A stretch of DNA of 20,924 nucleotides, taken from an uncultured Clostridium sp. (GTDB lineage: Bacteria; Bacillota; Clostridia; TANB77; CAG-508). The translations under genes were made by a program, and so were the position numbers. The stretch is from the NCBI GenBank assembly GCA_947057505.1, contig CAMSEM010000013.1:1-20924 (forward strand), given 5' to 3'. Positions 15,939 to 20,924 of the stretch are shown one piece after another (the stretch's first letter is position 1; the number at the start of each line of letters is the position of its first letter). The notes beneath the pieces are model-generated. The model was not told where the DNA came from, searched no databases, and saw only the letters and a program-made list of their open reading frames with translations.

Positions 15939-17450
15939 ATGAATCAAAAAGATATTTTAGGTAAGTTAGAATTTATAGATAAGTTTAAAACAGAAACAGT
16001 TAATTTAGAAACAAAAGCTGCAAAAACAGATTATCCTAAAAAGTGCTATGATACAATTTCAAGTTTTTCGAATAAATATGGAGGAATTATAATATTTGGA
16101 ATAGATGAGGAAAATGATTTTGAAATAACAGGTGTATATGATATAAATGATTTACAAAAGCAAATTTCTTCACTATGTAGTGATTCGATGGAGCCAACAG
16201 TTAGACCAGACTTTCTTCCAATTGAATATAAAGGAAAAAAGTTATTAGCTGTTGAAATTCAAGAAATGCTTCAAAGCAAAAAGCCTTGTTATTATAAGCC
16301 AAAAGGATTAATTAAGGGTTCATACACTAGAGTTGAAGATAGGGATGATGTGATGACAAATTACGAAATATATGCATTACAAAGCTATAATGATGGCATT
16401 AGAGAAGACTTAAGACCTAATAAAAGAGCAACTATTGAAGATTTAGATGCTACCCAATTAGAAGAATACTTAAAAAAAATCAAACAAGAAAAGCCAAATT
16501 TTTCTAAAAACAATGAGGAAAAGATATTAAGATTGTCTGGAATTATGGATAATGGAAGCATATATCCTACATTGGCAGGAACAATGATTTTTGGAGAATA
16601 TCCACAAGCATTTTATCCACAATTATTTGTTGCTTGTGCTGTTATTCCAGGAAATGAAATAGGTGAAGTTGGAGAAATTGGCCAAAGATTTGACGATAAT
16701 AAAAGAATTGAGGGAACAATAGAGCAAATGCTTGAAGAAACATTAATATTTTTGAGAAAAAATATGAGAACAAAAGTCATAATTGATCCAAAAACAGGAA
16801 AAAGAGAAAATGTTACAGAATATTCTATGTTGGCACTAAGAGAAGCAATTGCAAATGCACTTATACATAGGGATTATAGTGTGCAAACAGAAAGTGCATT
16901 TATAGAAGTATATATGTATAATGATAGAATTGTAATTCAAAATCCAGGGGCTTTATATGGAATGAATAAGCTTGAGAAGTTAGGAACAGATTCTATTATG
17001 GAATCAAGAAATTCAACCATTGTAAGAATTTTAGAGGAAAAGGGAGCAGTAATTGAAAATAGACATTCAGGAATACCTACAATGAGAAGAGAAATGAGAA
17101 AAATGAATTTACCAGAACCAGAGTTTGTAGAGGAAAGAGGAGCTTTTAAAGTTATTTTTAGAAATTCAGTTATAACTGATGAGCAAGTTAGTGAGCAAGT
17201 TAGTGAGCAAGTTAGTGAGCAAGTTAGTGAGCAAGTCATGAACAGAATAGATAATTATAAAAGATTAGTTACAAATTTTTGTATTGAAGAGAAAAGTGCA
17301 AAAGAAATTAGAGAATTTCTAAAACTATCATCAAGAAACTATGTTAACACCAATATTATAAAACCCTTACTAGAAGAAGGAATATTAAGGTATACAAATG
17401 AAAAAAGTGTAAATGCAAGTAATCAAAAGTATATTGTTAAAAATAAATAA
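15939..17450 (+). CDS. AlbA_2 (Schlafen-like) and HATPase_c_4 domain putative transcriptional regulator
   Basis: 503 aa from ATG 15939, which has AAGGAG (15927-15932) 6 nt upstream. The in-frame ATG at 15906 has no such site. Residues about 17-135 form an AlbA_2 domain: ETVNLETKAAK, then ISSFSNKYGGIIIFGIDEEN with the typical GG-IIFGI strand. Residues about 295-385 match the HATPase_c_4 module common in these proteins: ALREAIANALIHRDY (299-313), IQNPGALYG (333-341) and SGIPTM (377-382). A linker of EQVS repeats (415-433) leads to a C-terminal region of about 65 residues that looks like a winged helix (SAKEIREFLKLSSRNYVNTN). Such proteins are usually annotated as ATP-dependent or ATP-binding DNA regulators, and their targets are mostly unknown. 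It has its own promoter and sits between the A/B operon and the A' gene, so regulation of the surface genes is possible but unproven. The family is widespread and mobile, and this copy could have been inserted between duplicated modules. Confidence 0.85.
   Translation: MNQKDILGKLEFIDKFKTETVNLETKAAKTDYPKKCYDTISSFSNKYGGIIIFGIDEENDFEITGVYDINDLQKQISSLCSDSMEPTVRPDFLPIEYKGKKLLAVEIQEMLQSKKPCYYKPKGLIKGSYTRVEDRDDVMTNYEIYALQSYNDGIREDLRPNKRATIEDLDATQLEEYLKKIKQEKPNFSKNNEEKILRLSGIMDNGSIYPTLAGTMIFGEYPQAFYPQLFVACAVIPGNEIGEVGEIGQRFDDNKRIEGTIEQMLEETLIFLRKNMRTKVIIDPKTGKRENVTEYSMLALREAIANALIHRDYSVQTESAFIEVYMYNDRIVIQNPGALYGMNKLEKLGTDSIMESRNSTIVRILEEKGAVIENRHSGIPTMRREMRKMNLPEPEFVEERGAFKVIFRNSVITDEQVSEQVSEQVSEQVSEQVMNRIDNYKRLVTNFCIEEKSAKEIREFLKLSSRNYVNTNIIKPLLEEGILRYTNEKSVNASNQKYIVKNK
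17181..17237 (+). repeat. 12-bp coding tandem repeat (EQVS linker)
   Basis: The unit GAGCAAGTTAGT occurs four times perfectly (17181-17228), followed by a partial copy, GAGCAAGTC (17229-17237). It encodes EQVS repeats between the ATPase-like module and the C-terminal winged-helix-like region. The unit is a multiple of three, so slippage would change linker length without breaking the frame. The identical codons suggest recent expansion. Confidence 0.9.
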
Positions 17451-17613
17451 AGTGAAAAATGAGCAGAATAAAGGAAAGAGATTTATCTAAAGAAGAAAGA
17501 ATAGGTCTTGAAAAACTATACAAGTAACAAATATATGATTAAAAAAATCAATTAATAGCTATAAAAATAATATCTATAAGAACAAAATTAGCACAAGATA
17601 ATTAAATTTAGAG

Positions 17614-17643
17614 AGGAGTTAGAGGATAAATTCTAACTCCTTT
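17614..17643 (+). terminator. Hairpin terminator after the AlbA_2 gene
   Basis: AGGAGTTAGA (17614-17623) and TCTAACTCCT (17632-17641) form a perfect 10-bp stem with an 8-nt loop. A short T-run follows, then a moderately T-rich stretch. The U-tract is weak, so efficiency is uncertain. Confidence 0.6.
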
Positions 17644-17856
17644 ACTTTGGTTGTTATCTTTCTAACTCTCATCCTTCCAAACTATAAATTTATCAACAAT
17701 TTTGTGTAAATGGTTATTTTCTTTTTTCAATAACCTAATTTTACTTTATATTAACTTCTAAATATTTTTAATGTTAATTACTACCTAACTATTTTATAAC
17801 TTAACAAAACAAATTTCCATAAAATACAACATTATGTAAAAAACACCATAAAACCA
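17644..17856. other. AT-rich intergenic region without a recognisable gene
   Basis: Between the hairpin and the next promoter I see no convincing coding sequence on either strand, no tRNA and no known riboswitch pattern. TTTCCAT near 17813 could pair with ATGGAAA near 17867 across a long gap, but in such AT-rich DNA this is weak evidence for an operator. Confidence 0.4.
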
Positions 17857-17885
17857 TTGAAAAATATGGAAAAATGTCGTATAAT
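17857..17885 (+). promoter_or_regulatory. Promoter of the A' gene
   Basis: TTGAAA (17857-17862) and a perfect TATAAT (17880-17885) are 17 nt apart, about 43 nt before the start codon. It is closer to consensus than the matching promoter of protein A (4164-4191) and shares the ACCATTGAAAAA context with it. Confidence 0.75.
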
Positions 17886-17927
17886 AGATAAGTAGGACTA
17901 AAGTAATAAGTAAAATAGGAGGTTACT

Positions 17928-20924
17928 ATGAAAATAAAACAAAAAATCATAGCAATATTAGTGATAACAGTATTAATAGGAATGAACCTATTAACACTAG
18001 AAAATAGCGTAATTGCATCAAGCTTGCAAGAACAAAATAGTAAAACAAACAATAGCAATGTAGAATTTAGCAGCTATTTTGAAGGGCAAGAATATAGTAA
18101 AAAAGCAAATATAGGAGAAGAAATGAATCTATATTTCAAAATAAAGGTAAAAAATCAAGGCTACTTAAAAAATGCAGTAGTCAATATTTTTGATGCCAAT
18201 TACCAAATTAACAGCGCTGACATAAAGCACGAAAAAGTGCAAAAGGTAACTGAAAATCAAATCATGTTAAAACAAATAAATGGTGGTGAAGAACTAGTAT
18301 TAACAGTTCCAATTAGCATTCAAAAATTAGAACAAATACCACACGACTATTTAAACAAAACTTCACAAGTAAAATTCATGGCAACCTATATAGATAAAAA
18401 CGAACAAGAAAAAACAGTAGAAAAGATAGTAAACAATAAAGTAAGCTGGGAGGCAACTCCAGAGCTAAATTTAGAAACAAACATAGCAAAATATGTACCA
18501 TACCATATAGGAGAAGAATATGGCATTTTACTACAAATGGTATTAAAAAGTGAGCTAAAAGACCACATGCTTCCAATACAAAGCACCAATTTAAGTATTA
18601 GGGTACCACAAATTAATGATCAAAAACCAGAGAGAATAACTGCCATAGTAGCTAAAACTATGGCTACTAATAGTGACAAAACAGGAGTAAATTTTACAAA
18701 AGAAAACTATAGTTATGAAAAAGAAAATGGGCTATTACAAATTAAAGTAGAAAATACACAAAATCAAAATAAAATGTTAGCATGGACAAATCAAGACATA
18801 GACCAATATATAGTAAACTTTGTATTTGTAGGAGAAAGCATTTACAATCAAGCAATCCAAAACGGAATTCATACCAATATGAATGTAAAAGCAAAGGTCA
18901 TTACTTTAAATCATACTGTAGTAGAAAAAGCCCAAGACTTAACCTGTAACGAAAAAGAAGCAAGAGGCAATTTAGTACAAACTACCCTAAAAGGAGAAAA
19001 CAATATTAGCAAAGGTTACATCTATGCAAACTATGATAAAACACAAAAACAGCAAGTTGGTCAAGAAATAGAACCAAAACAAGAAACACCATATACCATA
19101 GCATACAATGTACAAGTAAATGATGTAAATTTACTACAAAACATAGAGTTACAAACAATGCCAGAAAAATATATAGACAGCCAAGAAAAACAATATGAAA
19201 TAGCAGGTAATAGCTATGTAAAACAAATAAAAATAGCAAAAGCTGTATTTGAAAAAATATTAGGACAAGAAGGAAATATCAAAATTTTTCAAAAAGATGG
19301 TAAAGAAATAGGAAACATTAACAAAGAAAGTGAAACTGACACAAACCAAAATTACGTATTTCAAATACAAAATAAAAAAGAAAACGAAATCATTATCAAA
19401 ACAACAAAGCCAATTGCAGAAGGAAATTTAAAATTAGAAATAGAAAAAGCATTAACAGCAGAACAAACCTATTCAAAAGACCAAATGAAAACCTTTAGCA
19501 AAATGCAAATAAGTGCTATTAGCCAAATGCAAGAAAAACAAATACCAATCCAAAATACTATTTTACTTACAGAGCCAACATGTAAAGCAGAGATTAGTAT
19601 AGCAGAAAAAAGTCAAAACTTAACCACTGTATCAAATAACCAAAATGTAGAAATGAACATCATATTAAATACATCTAATACTGAAAATGCTTTATATAAA
19701 AATCCAGTAATAGAAGTAGAACTACCAAGCCAAATAGAAAAGGTAAGTATCAATAGCATTAAGTTAATGTTTGAAGATGAACTAAAAATAAAACAAACCA
19801 AAGTAATACAAAAAAGTGGGAAACAAGTGATTCAAGTCATATTAGAAGGAACACAAACCAAATACATAGAGCAAACACAAAACGTAATTAGTAAAGGTGC
19901 AAACATAGTACTTAACTTAGATTGTACACTAAATAAACAAGCAACTACAAAAACAGAAGAGGTAACCATGTACTATACCAATGAAAACGCATCTGTTTAT
20001 GAAACTACCATGAAGGCAAAAGCAAGAAGCACAAATGCTCAAACAAAGGGAATTGCAAAAGCAAGTTTAAACATTGTAGCACCAGCAGGAGTTGTGGTAG
20101 CAAACGCTATGAAAGGTTATGGAACAAATGGAGAAGAAATAGAAGAAATCAGTAGTAAAGAAAAAAATGTAATGATTAACGCAAATAACCAAAAACAAAC
20201 TGTAACTATACAAGGCTCTATTACCAACAATTATACCAATAGCATTGAAAATATAATGATACTTGGAAGAATACCATTGAAACAAGCAAAAGTAATTGAT
20301 GAAGAAACATCTTTAGGAAATACCTTTACGATGCCAATGACTAAAAAAATTACGGTAGAAGGAATAGAAGAAGGTAAATTTCAAGTTTATTATAGCGAAA
20401 ATGAACTTGCAACCAAAGACTTAATTAATTCAGGAAATGGTTGGAAAACAAATATAGAAGACTTAAGCAAAGTAAAAAGCTATTTAATTATTGTAACAAA
20501 ACAAATGGCAGCAGGAGAAAAGCTAAACTTCCAATATCAAGTAGAATTACCAGAAAAATTAGCACATGCAAACACTACATCACACATGTATAAAGTATAT
20601 TATGATAATCAACTAGGAACAGCAACCATTGGAGAAAGTAAAAAATCTGCTATTTTAAGAATTACAACAAACGAAGCACCTAATTTTAATGTAAAACTAA
20701 CAGCCAATGTAGAAGATAATGCAAGAGTGGCAGAAAATCAAATTATTAAATTTACAGCAGAAATTACCAATACAGCAAAAGTAGAAGCCAAAAATGTAAA
20801 ATTAAATATGACTATACCAGAAGGAACTGCATATACCAAATACAATTATGCAGAACAAAAATATGTAGAGGTAAGTGAAAAAGAAGTAAGTATTCCATTA
20901 AATAATATCAAGCCAGGTGAAACA
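17928..20924 (+). CDS. Surface protein A', paralogue of protein A (3'-partial)
   Basis: The frame is open for 999 codons from ATG 17928 to the right edge; I read it through and found no stop, so the gene is cut by the window. AGGAGG (17917-17922) is 5 nt before the ATG. Residues 1 to about 31 are a signal peptide (MKIKQKIIAILVITVLIGMN...). The rest aligns with protein A from end to end. Examples are SNVEFSSYFE against SNVEFNSYLE, KYVPYHIGEEYGILLQ against KYIPYHQGEEYGVLVQ (12 of 16 identical), QGSITNNYTNSIENIMILGR against TGKIINNYANTISNVKILGR, and HMYKVYYDNQ against YMYKVYYQNN. The visible end (about 925-999) enters the first DUF11-like domain. By analogy it should continue through more DUF11-like domains to a C-terminal anchor. 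Two cysteines in its first half (near 339 and 552) have no counterpart among the three in A. The function is presumed the same as A: a wall-associated structural or adhesive protein. Confidence 0.85.
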   Translation, partial: MKIKQKIIAILVITVLIGMNLLTLENSVIASSLQEQNSKTNNSNVEFSSYFEGQEYSKKANIGEEMNLYFKIKVKNQGYLKNAVVNIFDANYQINSADIKHEKVQKVTENQIMLKQINGGEELVLTVPISIQKLEQIPHDYLNKTSQVKFMATYIDKNEQEKTVEKIVNNKVSWEATPELNLETNIAKYVPYHIGEEYGILLQMVLKSELKDHMLPIQSTNLSIRVPQINDQKPERITAIVAKTMATNSDKTGVNFTKENYSYEKENGLLQIKVENTQNQNKMLAWTNQDIDQYIVNFVFVGESIYNQAIQNGIHTNMNVKAKVITLNHTVVEKAQDLTCNEKEARGNLVQTTLKGENNISKGYIYANYDKTQKQQVGQEIEPKQETPYTIAYNVQVNDVNLLQNIELQTMPEKYIDSQEKQYEIAGNSYVKQIKIAKAVFEKILGQEGNIKIFQKDGKEIGNINKESETDTNQNYVFQIQNKKENEIIIKTTKPIAEGNLKLEIEKALTAEQTYSKDQMKTFSKMQISAISQMQEKQIPIQNTILLTEPTCKAEISIAEKSQNLTTVSNNQNVEMNIILNTSNTENALYKNPVIEVELPSQIEKVSINSIKLMFEDELKIKQTKVIQKSGKQVIQVILEGTQTKYIEQTQNVISKGANIVLNLDCTLNKQATTKTEEVTMYYTNENASVYETTMKAKARSTNAQTKGIAKASLNIVAPAGVVVANAMKGYGTNGEEIEEISSKEKNVMINANNQKQTVTIQGSITNNYTNSIENIMILGRIPLKQAKVIDEETSLGNTFTMPMTKKITVEGIEEGKFQVYYSENELATKDLINSGNGWKTNIEDLSKVKSYLIIVTKQMAAGEKLNFQYQVELPEKLAHANTTSHMYKVYYDNQLGTATIGESKKSAILRITTNEAPNFNVKLTANVEDNARVAENQIIKFTAEITNTAKVEAKNVKLNMTIPEGTAYTKYNYAEQKYVEVSEKEVSIPLNNIKPGET

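Noticed and set aside
17181..17237. CRISPR-like repetition
   Set aside because: The units are 12 bp, directly adjacent, without spacers and inside a coding frame.
17459..17527. 22-codon open frame (MSRIKERDLSKEERIGLEKL...)
   Set aside because: It is very short with no clear ribosome binding site. It could be the remnant of a longer gene, but there is too little to support a call.
15700..17900. Insertion sequence or transposase between the two surface modules
   Set aside because: I found no transposase-like frame, no terminal inverted repeats and no target duplication around the AlbA_2 gene.
17801..20285. Several minus-strand open frames of 60-85 codons
   Set aside because: Most lie inside the A' coding frame, and the first spans its leader and 5' end. 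They encode Phe/Leu/Cys-rich sequences typical of the antisense of AT-rich genes. The same applies to those inside A, B, minC and PBP2.

Overview
The window is strongly AT-rich and A-ending codons dominate. The gene set is that of a low-GC Gram-positive bacterium: class B PBP2, MinC, Gram-positive surface proteins with C-terminal anchors, and perfect Shine-Dalgarno sites. A gut-type member of the Clostridia is the best fit. This is inferred from gene content and protein style, because no rRNA or other phylogenetic marker is present.

Layout. (1) Positions 1-2765, plus strand: the 3' end of a cell-shape/division operon. It holds a class B penicillin-binding protein (PBP2/MrdA type), cut by the left edge, followed by minC. 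No minD or minE follows. (2) Positions 2766-3901, minus strand: three tightly packed small genes (49, 170 and about 140 aa) of unknown function, convergent with minC and separated from it by a strong hairpin terminator. (3) Positions 4128-15697, plus strand: a two-gene operon of giant secreted surface proteins. Protein A (1708 aa) has a signal peptide, a long beta-rich N-terminal region, several DUF11-like repeats, one SdrD_B-like domain and a C-terminal membrane anchor. Protein B (2083 aa) has a signal peptide, a thioester-adhesin-like N-terminus (TQXA type) split by a long helical insertion, two SdrD_B-like domains, DUF11-like segments and a C-terminal anchor. A clear intrinsic terminator ends the operon. 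(4) Positions 15700-17643: a possible gene remnant, then a monocistronic AlbA_2/HATPase_c_4 'ATP-binding' regulator with a run of 12-bp coding repeats. (5) Positions 17857-20924: a second promoter and a paralogue of protein A (A'), whose 999 visible codons stay open to the right edge.

How the parts may work together: A and B look like cell-wall components made from one transcript. B would be the adhesive tip, if its thioester is real, and A a long stalk or matrix protein. A' appears to begin a second copy of the module under a near-identical promoter and leader, and its partner, if any, lies beyond the window. Both complete anchors lack a canonical LPXTG (SVTTG in A, LPPFG in B), and no sortase is present here, so anchoring must rely on an enzyme encoded elsewhere. 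The adhesion role is inferred from domain architecture. The domain assignments rest on motifs read by eye, not on profile searches.
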